The notes below the pieces were generated by a model, which worked only from the letters and a program-made list of their open reading frames with translations, had not been told where the DNA came from and did not search any database. The translations under genes were made by a program, and so were the position numbers. A stretch of DNA of 64,000 nucleotides from QZLE01 sp033852075. Lineage in GTDB: Bacteria > Pseudomonadota > Gammaproteobacteria > QZLD01. Below are positions 35,036 to 44,229 of this stretch, in pieces. Where the stretch lies: contig JAWSVC010000014.1 of the NCBI GenBank assembly GCA_033852075.1, positions 1-64,000 on the forward strand, written 5' to 3'. Every line of letters begins with the position of its first letter. Position 1 is the stretch's first letter.

Positions 35036-36268
35036 CTATTCCTGAATTGCTTCTTCAGCATCCAGGCCAAAAGCACTGTGTAACGCTCTAACTCCAAGTT
35101 CAAGATACTTCTCATTCACAACGGCAGAGATCTTAATTTCAGAGGTAGCAATCATATTAATATTGATGCCTTCATTTGAAAGCGTTTCAAACATCTTGGT
35201 TGCTACTCCTGCATGTGAACGCATGCCTACACCAACAATTGAGATCTTAACGATCTTATCATCACCTGATACTGATTCAGCTCCCATGGCTTTTGTTGTT
35301 TCTTTCAGAATCTCCATGGTTTTTTCAAAGTCACGTTTGTGAACCGTAAATGTAAAGTCAGTATGTCCATCAATGCCAGTGTTCTGAATGATCATATCGA
35401 CTTCGATATTTGCATCAGATACTGGGCCAAGGATCTTAAATGCTATTCCTGGTGTGTCTGGTACTCGAGTAACAGTTATTTTGGCTTCGTCACGGTTAAA
35501 TGCAATTCCGGATACTATTGGTTCTTCCACGTCAGATTCCTCAAATGTGATCAGTGTTCCTGGACCTTCTTTAAACGAAGAAAGCACTCTAAGCGGAACT
35601 TTGTATTTGCCTGCAAATTCTACAGATCTAATCTGTAATACCTTTGAGCCCAGACTGGCCATTTCCAGCATCTCTTCAAAGGTGATCTTTTCAAGTCTTT
35701 TGGCTTTAGATACAACCCTTGGGTCAGTAGTATATACTCCGTCAACATCTGTATAAATTTGGCATTCGTCAGCCTTTAGGGCTGCTGCTAATGCTACTGC
35801 TGTCGTATCTGATCCGCCGCGACCAAGGGTGGTTATGCAACCATTTTCGGTGACGCCCTGAAATCCAGCGACAATTATTACCTTGCCTTCATCAAGATCT
35901 TTTCGAATTTTTTGTCCGTCTATCTCTTTGATTCTGGCTTTGGTGTGTTCTTCGTCGGTAAGAATCCTAACCTGTGTGCCTGTATATGATTTGGCAGGAC
36001 AGCCAATTTCATGTAGTGCCATGGTTAAAAGAGAGATGGTAACCTGTTCACCGGTTGAAAGAAGAACATCCATTTCTCTTGGATTAGGACGTGCCTGCAT
36101 TTGGCTGGCTAGGTCAGTAAGTCTGTTGGTTTCTCCGCTCATTGCAGATACAACAACTATAAGCTGGTCACCACCTTCGATAGCGGCCTTTACTTTCTTG
36201 GCAACATTTTTGATTCTGTCAGGGTCACCGACGGATGTGCCGCCATACTTTTGAACAATTAATGCCAT
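35036..36268 (-). CDS. lysC: Aspartate kinase
   Basis: A 410-residue aspartokinase, the first step of the lysine, threonine and methionine pathway (aspartate to 4-phospho-aspartate). The N-terminal kinase domain starts ALIVQKYGGTSVGD and includes VAGFQGVTENG and TTLGRGGSDTTAVALA. Two ACT domains (about 265-405) provide feedback control. The length fits the monofunctional, Pseudomonas-type enzyme rather than E. coli LysC. csrA follows 170 bases downstream. alaS, often upstream in relatives, is not here; a GNAT gene is. I saw no lysine riboswitch in the 270 bases upstream. Confidence 0.97.
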   Translation of the reverse strand: MALIVQKYGGTSVGDPDRIKNVAKKVKAAIEGGDQLIVVVSAMSGETNRLTDLASQMQARPNPREMDVLLSTGEQVTISLLTMALHEIGCPAKSYTGTQVRILTDEEHTKARIKEIDGQKIRKDLDEGKVIIVAGFQGVTENGCITTLGRGGSDTTAVALAAALKADECQIYTDVDGVYTTDPRVVSKAKRLEKITFEEMLEMASLGSKVLQIRSVEFAGKYKVPLRVLSSFKEGPGTLITFEESDVEEPIVSGIAFNRDEAKITVTRVPDTPGIAFKILGPVSDANIEVDMIIQNTGIDGHTDFTFTVHKRDFEKTMEILKETTKAMGAESVSGDDKIVKISIVGVGMRSHAGVATKMFETLSNEGININMIATSEIKISAVVNEKYLELGVRALHSAFGLDAEEAIQE

Positions 36269-36538
36269 AAATCTGCCTAAATTGTGTTAGAAAGATATTA
36301 AAATTTGTACTGAATGCCTAACAGGAAAAACACCACAACCAACCGTTTATTTGTATGGCATCCTGCCGTTCGCAATTTGTGTCATTAATTCAATGACATG
36401 CGATTATAATATGGTTTTGTTTTAATAATACTTGATAGAGGCTATCAGATAATTCGCGTAACGCCGTTATATTTAACACTAAATTGCTAATTAAATAAAC
36501 CGAAATTATGTGTATTTGGTCATAAATATTAGAATAAA

Positions 36539-37042
36539 TTATAAAACCAGCCCCATAACAAGGTCATCTTCTCTGGTTTCATCTAAATTCTGAACCCTTT
36601 TACGTAATCTTCCTTCAATTTCAAAGCCAAGCGATTTGTAAAGATTAATTCCTTTGGTATTACTCTCACGAGCAAAAAGCTCAATTCTGGTTATATTAGA
36701 TTTGTTGTTTTTTATGTGGGATATAAAATCAGAGAATAATCTCTTTCCGATACCGTTACCTTGGAAATTAGGTGATATCGCAATAGTTATGTTGCCAATT
36801 ACATGCTGAAAACATTTTATTCCTGGTGATTGACCGTGAATAACTCCGGTTATCTTATCGGTTTGCATATCAATGGCTATCAGGCAGACTCCGTTATCTA
36901 ATGCAGAGCATATATTAGTTTCTATGTAAGTAAGATCAATTTCCTCTTCAAGCCTAGCCAAATAACCAGGTATCGAGGCTACTTCTTTATATAGATCGAA
37001 GATCTTTGGAATATCATTTTTAGTCGCTGGTTTAATGATCAT
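36539..37042 (-). CDS. GNAT-family N-acetyltransferase
   Basis: A 167-residue acetyltransferase of the RimI/PhnO-like type. The acetyl-CoA pyrophosphate loop is visible as NFQGNGIGKRL, preceded by the beta-4 strand ITIAISP, and the C-terminal NLYKSLGFEIEG motif is typical. I use the ATG at 37042; a TTG at 37057 would add five residues. The gene is divergent from recC, whose start is only about 65 bases away. The substrate is unknown; protein N-terminal or small-amine acetylation are both possible. Confidence 0.87.
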   Translation of the reverse strand: MIIKPATKNDIPKIFDLYKEVASIPGYLARLEEEIDLTYIETNICSALDNGVCLIAIDMQTDKITGVIHGQSPGIKCFQHVIGNITIAISPNFQGNGIGKRLFSDFISHIKNNKSNITRIELFARESNTKGINLYKSLGFEIEGRLRKRVQNLDETREDDLVMGLVL

Positions 37043-37106
37043 AGGTTGAAAACACAAAAAATTGTTAATTGTAGATTTAGTGTATAATGACCAAATTGAT
37101 TATGCC

Positions 37107-40100
37107 ATGGATGGATCTTTTGTGCTGAAACTTTATCAGAGCAATAAATTGGAAATTCTACTGGAATACCTGAATGACTCGCTGGCAACAGGTAGAACTA
37201 ATCCTTTGATACCTGAACGTATAATTGTTCAAAATAGTGGAGTAGGACAATGGGTTGCGCAGCAATTGGCCTCCAAAATCGGTATTTTTGCTAACTTTAG
37301 TTTTGAACTACCAACCAGTTTTGCCTGGGATATTATTCGCAAATTTATTGATGCCCCTTTACGCGCTGATTTAGAAAAGGATGAATTGGTTTGGCAGATA
37401 TTTGCTCAAATTTATTCACAATCGCAGGATTTGGAAGAAGTGCAGGTCTATTTGGGGAATAAAACTAGCGCTGATTTTGATAACAAATTATTTAATCTTT
37501 CTTATCAGTTAGCTGATATTTACGATCAATATCAGGTTTATCGTCAGGACTGGGTTTTATGTTGGGATAAAAGAAATGGTTGGGATAAAGAAGGCAGTTG
37601 TGGAAAATGTGAGGTAGATAGTAACCACTGGCAGGTGCGTCTTTGGCAAAAAATATCTCAAACCGGATCAGAAAATCACCGTGCTGCTTTGATGAATGAA
37701 TTTTTTGAATTGTTTCAAAGTGGAAACTTTAGTTCTGAACAAATAATTAAAAATCTTCCGCAAAGAATATCGATATTTGGCATTGATACCCTAGCTCCGA
37801 TCTATCTGCAGTTTTTTGCAGTGTTATCTGAATACATAGATGTAACTATTTATAGCTTTAATGCATGTATGGAGTATTGGGGCGATATTGCCTCAGAAAA
37901 GCAACTTGCGAGCAGGCGCCTGCGGGGTGAAGCCTCAGATATGGTTGAATATATCGAAACAGGTAATAATCTACTTTCGTCTATGGGCAAGGTAGGTCGA
38001 GCTTATCATGAGCTATTGCTAAACCATGATATTCAGGAATTTGATTGCTTTGATAAGTTTGGTGTTGAGGAATTTGAAGGCACGTTCGGCCTTTTGCAAA
38101 ATGTTCAGAATGATATCCTGACATTGCAGAATGGTTCTGGGAATTGCGATGTTCCCGATGGATCAATTCAGGTACATGACTGCCATACTTCACTTAGAGA
38201 ATTAGAGGTGTTGCATGATCAATTATTGAATATGTTTGATAATGATGATCAGCTGAAACCTAGCGATATTGTGGTTATGACTCCAGATATCAATAAGTAC
38301 GCACCGTCTATTGAGGCAGTTTTTGGAAGCAAGTTATCAGTTGATAACCAATATGGGTCTGACCTGTATATCCCTTGGTCAATTGCAGATAGAACAACTG
38401 TTGTCGAAAGTCCCGTTATTCAAGCACTGTTACAGCTTGTAGGTATCTCCAAATCCAGAATGACTGCTAGTGAGGTAATTGAGGTTTTAAAGGTTCCCGC
38501 TGTTACTTCACGTTTTGGTTTAACAGAAAAAGATCTGAATAATATTTTGCAGTGGATTGATGCTAGCGGCATTCGTTGGGGGCTTGATTCTCATTTTCGT
38601 AAAAGATTTGGCTTGCCTGAAACTGAACTGAATAGCTGGCAGTTTGGGTTGGAACGGATGTTATTGGGATACGCTCTGGGTGGTGATTCTCAGATTTGTT
38701 TTGATAGATGTGGTTATGAGCAGATAGAGGGGAGTAATGCTGAGACTCTTGGAAGGTTAACGCAGTTTATTTATAAAATAGGATTATTTATAGATCAGTT
38801 TTCATCGAAGCATAGTGCTTTGGATTGGCAACTTATCTTAAATAGTTTGGTGGATACTTTCTTTAATGAAGACGAAGAGAGTGAGGCCGTGTTACAGCAG
38901 GTAAGAAGCTATATTGATGATATGGTGAATATCTGTGAGAAGACCCCGCTGTTTGAGCAAGATGTTTTAGATATTGATGTTATTCAGGAATATCTTACCC
39001 AAGGATTAACTAATCAGGTCAGCGGGGGGGCATTTATAGCAGGTAAGGTAACATTTTGTACTTTACAACCAATGCGTGCAATTCCATTCAAGGTGGTTTG
39101 CCTGCTTGGGATGAATGATGGCGAGTTTCCTCGGCAGTCTAAACGTTCATCCTTAGATTTGATTGCTCATAACAGGCCAAGGTTGGGCGATAGAAACAGA
39201 AGGGATGATGATAGATATCTGTTTTTGCAATCTTTGCTTTCGGCTAGAGATAAACTTTATATTAGCTATAGCGGTCGTAGTGTAATTGATAATTCATATA
39301 AGATGCCGTCAACTTTGGTTTGTGAATTATTTGATTATTTTGAAAGATATTACTCGATAGAGCAAAAAGATCTGGTAACCATACATCCGTTACAGCCTTT
39401 CGATAAAGAATACTTTGGCTCTGATTCAGGGAACAGTTTTCTTCAAAACTCAAGGCTGTTTAGCTATGCCAAACATTGGTTAAAAGCATCTGATTCTAAG
39501 GATATAAATCAACAATTAGGTATTTTTATTGATCAGGATTTGCCGGATCCAGAAGAAGAGTTTCGAACTATTACTATTGATGATCTTCTACGATTCTTTA
39601 AAAATCCTGCAGCATTTTTATTAAAGAATAGATTGAGTATTAATCTAGATATCCCAGATATTCAATTGCACGACGATGAGCCATTCGCGCTTGGTTATCT
39701 TGAAAACTATAATATCAGTGATCAACTTCTGCATGGATTTTTACACGGACAGGAACGGGATAATTTATATCTGCAAAGCAGTTTGTCCGGTGATTTGCCT
39801 TATGGTTACCTTGGTAAAAAGAATTTTAATGTTGTTGCCGATGGTATTGAAGAATTGGCAGAAAAGATCAAACCATTTATCGAATTACCTTTGCTGCGAG
39901 TTAGTGGTGAGATTGAATTGCAGAATATTCATTTATCAGGAGTGATTGACGATCTATTTGATGAAGGATTGATTCTGTATAGAGCAGGGAAACTACGTCC
40001 GATCGATAGAATTGAATTAAATATAAAGCACTTGTTTTTGCAGTTGGTTGCAAACTTTAATAAGCCCGCATATTTCTTTGCGGTTGACGATGAACTTATT

Positions 40101-40406
40101 CTTAATCCTGTTACAGACCCAGTAGCTGAATTATCTAAAATTCTGAATTTTTATTGGCAAGGGTTGTATTCACCATTTCCATTTTTCGCTAATACCTCAT
40201 TTGCATACGCGCAAACAGTTATTGAGAAGAATGATGCAGAAAAGGCAATGGAAGAGGCTCGCAAAGTCTGGAATGGTTATATGTTTTCCGGTGAGGCTCA
40301 GGAACCATATAATTGGGTAATCTATAAAGGTTATTTTCCGGAACATGATAAGTTCGTAGATACTGCTGTTGATGTATTTGATCAGCGATTACTGGGGGAA
40401 TGCTAA
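37107..40406 (+). CDS. recC: Exodeoxyribonuclease V subunit gamma
   Basis: RecC is the Chi-scanning, DNA-pin subunit of RecBCD. The predicted 1099-residue chain aligns at its start with the family: LKLYQSNKLEILLEYL, then VQNSGVGQWVAQQLA and SFAWDIIRKF. Later hallmarks include FCTLQPMRAIPFKVVCLLGMND (in two stretches) and GEFPRQSKRSSLDL, and YLFLQSLLSARDKLYISYSG. Coding could open at a TTG at 37062, but the family N-terminus starts near the ATG at 37107 or the GTG at 37122. The stop overlaps recB (TAATG). The length is close to E. coli RecC. Confidence 0.93.
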   Translation: MDGSFVLKLYQSNKLEILLEYLNDSLATGRTNPLIPERIIVQNSGVGQWVAQQLASKIGIFANFSFELPTSFAWDIIRKFIDAPLRADLEKDELVWQIFAQIYSQSQDLEEVQVYLGNKTSADFDNKLFNLSYQLADIYDQYQVYRQDWVLCWDKRNGWDKEGSCGKCEVDSNHWQVRLWQKISQTGSENHRAALMNEFFELFQSGNFSSEQIIKNLPQRISIFGIDTLAPIYLQFFAVLSEYIDVTIYSFNACMEYWGDIASEKQLASRRLRGEASDMVEYIETGNNLLSSMGKVGRAYHELLLNHDIQEFDCFDKFGVEEFEGTFGLLQNVQNDILTLQNGSGNCDVPDGSIQVHDCHTSLRELEVLHDQLLNMFDNDDQLKPSDIVVMTPDINKYAPSIEAVFGSKLSVDNQYGSDLYIPWSIADRTTVVESPVIQALLQLVGISKSRMTASEVIEVLKVPAVTSRFGLTEKDLNNILQWIDASGIRWGLDSHFRKRFGLPETELNSWQFGLERMLLGYALGGDSQICFDRCGYEQIEGSNAETLGRLTQFIYKIGLFIDQFSSKHSALDWQLILNSLVDTFFNEDEESEAVLQQVRSYIDDMVNICEKTPLFEQDVLDIDVIQEYLTQGLTNQVSGGAFIAGKVTFCTLQPMRAIPFKVVCLLGMNDGEFPRQSKRSSLDLIAHNRPRLGDRNRRDDDRYLFLQSLLSARDKLYISYSGRSVIDNSYKMPSTLVCELFDYFERYYSIEQKDLVTIHPLQPFDKEYFGSDSGNSFLQNSRLFSYAKHWLKASDSKDINQQLGIFIDQDLPDPEEEFRTITIDDLLRFFKNPAAFLLKNRLSINLDIPDIQLHDDEPFALGYLENYNISDQLLHGFLHGQERDNLYLQSSLSGDLPYGYLGKKNFNVVADGIEELAEKIKPFIELPLLRVSGEIELQNIHLSGVIDDLFDEGLILYRAGKLRPIDRIELNIKHLFLQLVANFNKPAYFFAVDDELILNPVTDPVAELSKILNFYWQGLYSPFPFFANTSFAYAQTVIEKNDAEKAMEEARKVWNGYMFSGEAQEPYNWVIYKGYFPEHDKFVDTAVDVFDQRLLGEC

Positions 40407-43400
40407 TGAATCGACTTGATCTATTAACATTTCCTCTTACTGGTCGAAGCCTGATCGAAGCAAGTGCAGGGACAGGCAAGACCTATACCATAGCTGCATT
40501 ATACCTGCGAGCAATAATTGAACATCAATACCAGCCGCAACAGATACTGGTGGTTACCTTTACTAAGGCCGCTACTCAGGAGTTAAGGGAGCGGATTAGA
40601 AGTTTGATTAAAGATGCGCTAAATTTTTTACGCTATCAAACTGATAAACAATATGATCCAGTTGTTCAGCAGATACTTGAAAAATATCCTAAAGATAATT
40701 GGGATGAAATTAAGCAACACCTTAATGATTGTTTGGTAACGATGGACGAATCAGCGATTTTTACCATTCATGGTTTTGTGCATAGGGTTTTATCAGAAAG
40801 TGCTTTTGAAACCGGTAATGTTTTCGAGATGCAATTAGTTGATAGTGATGATGATCTTTTGGAAATAGCCTGTAATGATTTTTGGCGTCTTTGTATTACC
40901 CGAATGGGAAGTACCGAATTAGAGATACTTGATGCAGTGTTTTCCAGTCCGTATTGGATAAAAAAAGATCTAAGGCAGCTTTTGCGTAGTAAAGATATAA
41001 AGTTAATTCCTAATCAGGAATCATCACAAATCACAACTGATGACTATATCCATATCTATAAGCAAGCCAAGGATTTATGGCTTGATAGTTATGAAGAGAT
41101 AATTTCCCTGATATTAGAAGCAACCGAGAAAAAATACCTGCACGGAGGAAGCTATAAAGAGTATCTGATTAATAATGCAATTGAACTAATAAACGGGTTT
41201 TTTGTTGCATCCGGCGTTAATATCAATGTGTCTGATAAAACCAAATATTTTTGTCAGAATCATATTGTTTCAAAAAAGAAGAAGGGGCTTGATGATAAAA
41301 TTCCTTATCACCGTTTTTTTGAATTATGGGAACAGATTTTTGAGACATCCAAGCCGCTTTCGATCCAGTTCAAATTAAAGGTATTGAAAGATGCTGTTGC
41401 CTACTGCGGTAATAGATTGATGCAGCTGAAACTGCGTAATAAGGTGATGGCGCATGATGATGTTTTGGACTTATTAGACCAGGCCTTGCAGAGTCAGTTT
41501 GGCAGTAAATTATCTGCGTCAATTCGCCAAAAGTATCCTTTGGCTATGATAGATGAATTTCAGGATACAGATAATATTCAGTATCAGATTTTCTCTATGA
41601 TCTATCCCGATAATTCCAACCTGATAATGATTGGTGATCCCAAACAGGCTATATATAGCTTTAGGGGAGGAGATATCTTTACCTATCTTCAGGCGCAACA
41701 GGAAACCAATGCAACTAATAGATTTACGCTTGATACTAATTGGCGTTCTACATCTGGCCTAATTAAGGCGGTTAATAGTATTTTTTCCAATAAAGAAGAA
41801 CCTTTTATCTATTCGGGGATAGAGTTTGTAGATGTTAAGGCCAGCGGCAAACATGATGATTTTCAATTTGCTATTAATAGCAAGGTAGTAGAGCCATTAA
41901 CAATCTGGCATATCCCGGTTACTGAAGAAAACCAGGGGTACAGTCCCAAAGGCTATATCAAAAAGGATATTGCTAAGGAACTGGTGGCGTACTCAACAGC
42001 CGGAGAGGTCGTTAGACTACTTGAACCGAAAACTAAGGCAATGGTTGATGGAAGGTTGGTAAACCCGACAGATATTACTGTATTGGTACGTAACGCTAAA
42101 CAGGCATATCTTATTATTGAAGCCTTGCGATCCAGAGGAATCTCCTGTGCTTATCAGGGGAATGATAGCGTATTTGCAGCCAATCAGGCGCTGGAACTTA
42201 ATACAATTTTGCATGCATTAGCCTTTCCAGAGAACGAATCCTATCTATTATCATCACTAGCAACTGGATTGATTGGTAAGACATCATCGCAGATTCTGTT
42301 AATGCAGCAGGATGAGAAGGGGTGGGATGAACTATCAAGGCAAGTTATTAGGTTGCACCAGCAATGGCACAAAGGACATTTTATCCAGACCATTTATCAG
42401 TTCTTACACTTGATGGATATTCCTGCAAATTGTTTGCAGCAAGAAAATGGTGAACGGGCATTAACTAATCTTCTGCATCTTATTGAACTATTACAACAGG
42501 CGACAAAAACTACGCATGGAATTAATGGGTTATTAGCTTGGTATAAGCAGCAACTTGGTGATGAAACTGTCGTTGAAGAAAAACAGTTACGCCTGGAAAG
42601 TGATAGTGATCTGATTAATGTAGTAACTATCCATAAAAGTAAGGGATTGGAATATTCAATTGTGTTTGCACCATTTTTATGGGATGTATCGCCTAATAGA
42701 AGTAGTACAGCAAAGTTTCATGATATCGATACTGATGGTATAGCAACTACCGTTATCGATTTTGGATCTGATGAGTTGAAAGAGCATAAGGAGTTGGCAA
42801 CAAAAGAAGAATTATCTGAAGAGATCAGGTTGATGTATGTGGCTCTAACCAGAGCTAAACACAAGTGCTATATAAGTTGGGGTAAAATTGCTTATATAGA
42901 AAAGTCGCCTATAGGATTCTTGTTAGATCGTGATTCTGAAATTAAAAACTTGGATGATGATCAAATCTGTGAAAATTTATCACGGCTTGTTGCTAAAAGT
43001 GATAATACAATCGAGTTAATTAAGTTGCCAGAATATAGCGAAAGAGTTAAACAACGTGCAGATGTTGAAGTTAAGCTAAGTGCCATGGAATTTACGGGGG
43101 GAATCGAAGATTATTATCGGATATCAAGTTTTACCTCGTTATCATCAACAGTAGAGCATAATCACGATGTTGGTGTTTATGGGAGTGAATCATCACAAAT
43201 TCAATATCAGGAACTGGCACGAGAACTGGTAGAAGAACACAAGGAAATTTCGGGGGAACAACTAACGATTTTTGATTTTCCCAAAGGTGCCAGGGCGGGG
43301 GTATTTTTTCATCATATTTTGGAAAATATCGATTTTCAAGATGCTGATTCCGAGCACTCTGATCAACTAATAGAAAAATCGCTGCGTAAGTTTGGCTTTG

Positions 43401-43960
43401 ATCAACAATGGTATGAAATTGTAAAGAATAATATCCTTGCAGTAATTGATTGTAGCCTTGGTGATTCAAATGTTAGCTTGTCCAAAATTGCAGGTACCAA
43501 TAGAGTAAATGAGATGGAATTCATGCTAAGTCATGGAAGGGTCTCAAATAGCCAGATTAATTTTATTCTGAATAAATATGAAAAATATAATCGTATAGAT
43601 AGACCTCTTGAATTTGGTCAAATTGAGGGTTTATTGAAAGGGTTTATCGATCTGACTTTTGAATATCAAGGTAAATACTACATAGTTGACTATAAAACTA
43701 ATTATCTGGGGAATGACTATTCTTTTTATAACGTCGAAGGTTTGCAGGAATCTATAATTGATCATGATTATGATTTGCAATACATAATCTATAGCGCAGC
43801 TTTGCATCGTTATCTTACTGAAATTCTTCCTGAATATACGTATAAAGATAATTTTGGCGGTGTTTATTATTTGTATTTGCGTGGAATTAGCGAATATGGG
43901 GAAGGCGGTGTTTATTATGACAAACCACCGCAGAAGCTGCTTGAAGAGATATTTATATAA
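40406..43960 (+). CDS. recB: Exodeoxyribonuclease V subunit beta
   Basis: RecB is the 3'-5' helicase-nuclease of RecBCD. In this 1184-residue chain the UvrD-type helicase is marked by Walker A ASAGTGKTYTIAALYLRA, FTKAATQELRERI, IDEFQDTD, GDPKQAIYSFRGGD and TIHKSKGLEY, and the final helicase motif VALTRAKHKCY. The C-terminal nuclease has GLLKGFIDLTFEYQGKYY and the catalytic VDYKTN. The ATG at 40406 is preceded by GGGGGA and overlaps the recC stop by one base; an ATG at 40400 is less likely. No recD follows: the next gene, 270 bases on, is a sensor kinase. Confidence 0.95.
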   Translation: MNRLDLLTFPLTGRSLIEASAGTGKTYTIAALYLRAIIEHQYQPQQILVVTFTKAATQELRERIRSLIKDALNFLRYQTDKQYDPVVQQILEKYPKDNWDEIKQHLNDCLVTMDESAIFTIHGFVHRVLSESAFETGNVFEMQLVDSDDDLLEIACNDFWRLCITRMGSTELEILDAVFSSPYWIKKDLRQLLRSKDIKLIPNQESSQITTDDYIHIYKQAKDLWLDSYEEIISLILEATEKKYLHGGSYKEYLINNAIELINGFFVASGVNINVSDKTKYFCQNHIVSKKKKGLDDKIPYHRFFELWEQIFETSKPLSIQFKLKVLKDAVAYCGNRLMQLKLRNKVMAHDDVLDLLDQALQSQFGSKLSASIRQKYPLAMIDEFQDTDNIQYQIFSMIYPDNSNLIMIGDPKQAIYSFRGGDIFTYLQAQQETNATNRFTLDTNWRSTSGLIKAVNSIFSNKEEPFIYSGIEFVDVKASGKHDDFQFAINSKVVEPLTIWHIPVTEENQGYSPKGYIKKDIAKELVAYSTAGEVVRLLEPKTKAMVDGRLVNPTDITVLVRNAKQAYLIIEALRSRGISCAYQGNDSVFAANQALELNTILHALAFPENESYLLSSLATGLIGKTSSQILLMQQDEKGWDELSRQVIRLHQQWHKGHFIQTIYQFLHLMDIPANCLQQENGERALTNLLHLIELLQQATKTTHGINGLLAWYKQQLGDETVVEEKQLRLESDSDLINVVTIHKSKGLEYSIVFAPFLWDVSPNRSSTAKFHDIDTDGIATTVIDFGSDELKEHKELATKEELSEEIRLMYVALTRAKHKCYISWGKIAYIEKSPIGFLLDRDSEIKNLDDDQICENLSRLVAKSDNTIELIKLPEYSERVKQRADVEVKLSAMEFTGGIEDYYRISSFTSLSSTVEHNHDVGVYGSESSQIQYQELARELVEEHKEISGEQLTIFDFPKGARAGVFFHHILENIDFQDADSEHSDQLIEKSLRKFGFDQQWYEIVKNNILAVIDCSLGDSNVSLSKIAGTNRVNEMEFMLSHGRVSNSQINFILNKYEKYNRIDRPLEFGQIEGLLKGFIDLTFEYQGKYYIVDYKTNYLGNDYSFYNVEGLQESIIDHDYDLQYIIYSAALHRYLTEILPEYTYKDNFGGVYYLYLRGISEYGEGGVYYDKPPQKLLEEIFI

Positions 43961-44229
43961 TTAAATATATTTGAATTGCCTAGATTTCTTCGAGAAATAT
44001 AAATTTTAGAAAAAAGCTAATGGTTCAAAGCATTTATATTGGTATTGTGATAACTTTTAAAGTCTGGACTATAATTAAGTTATATTACTTTGCCTATAAG
44101 TAAGGTATATGGGTCTGTTTGTTTAAAGATTGATGTTTGGTTTTATAAAAAGCGCATTAAACAGTGGGTGAAAGCTGTTAATGGTGTACATAGATATACG
44201 CTTTTAGGAATTTTTGATTTTTAATAGAC

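Noticed and set aside
35339..36254. Plus-strand frames opposite lysC
   Set aside because: Antisense shadows of a clearly functional gene.
36269..36538. Lysine riboswitch upstream of lysC
   Set aside because: No lysine-riboswitch core or terminator hairpin recognised.
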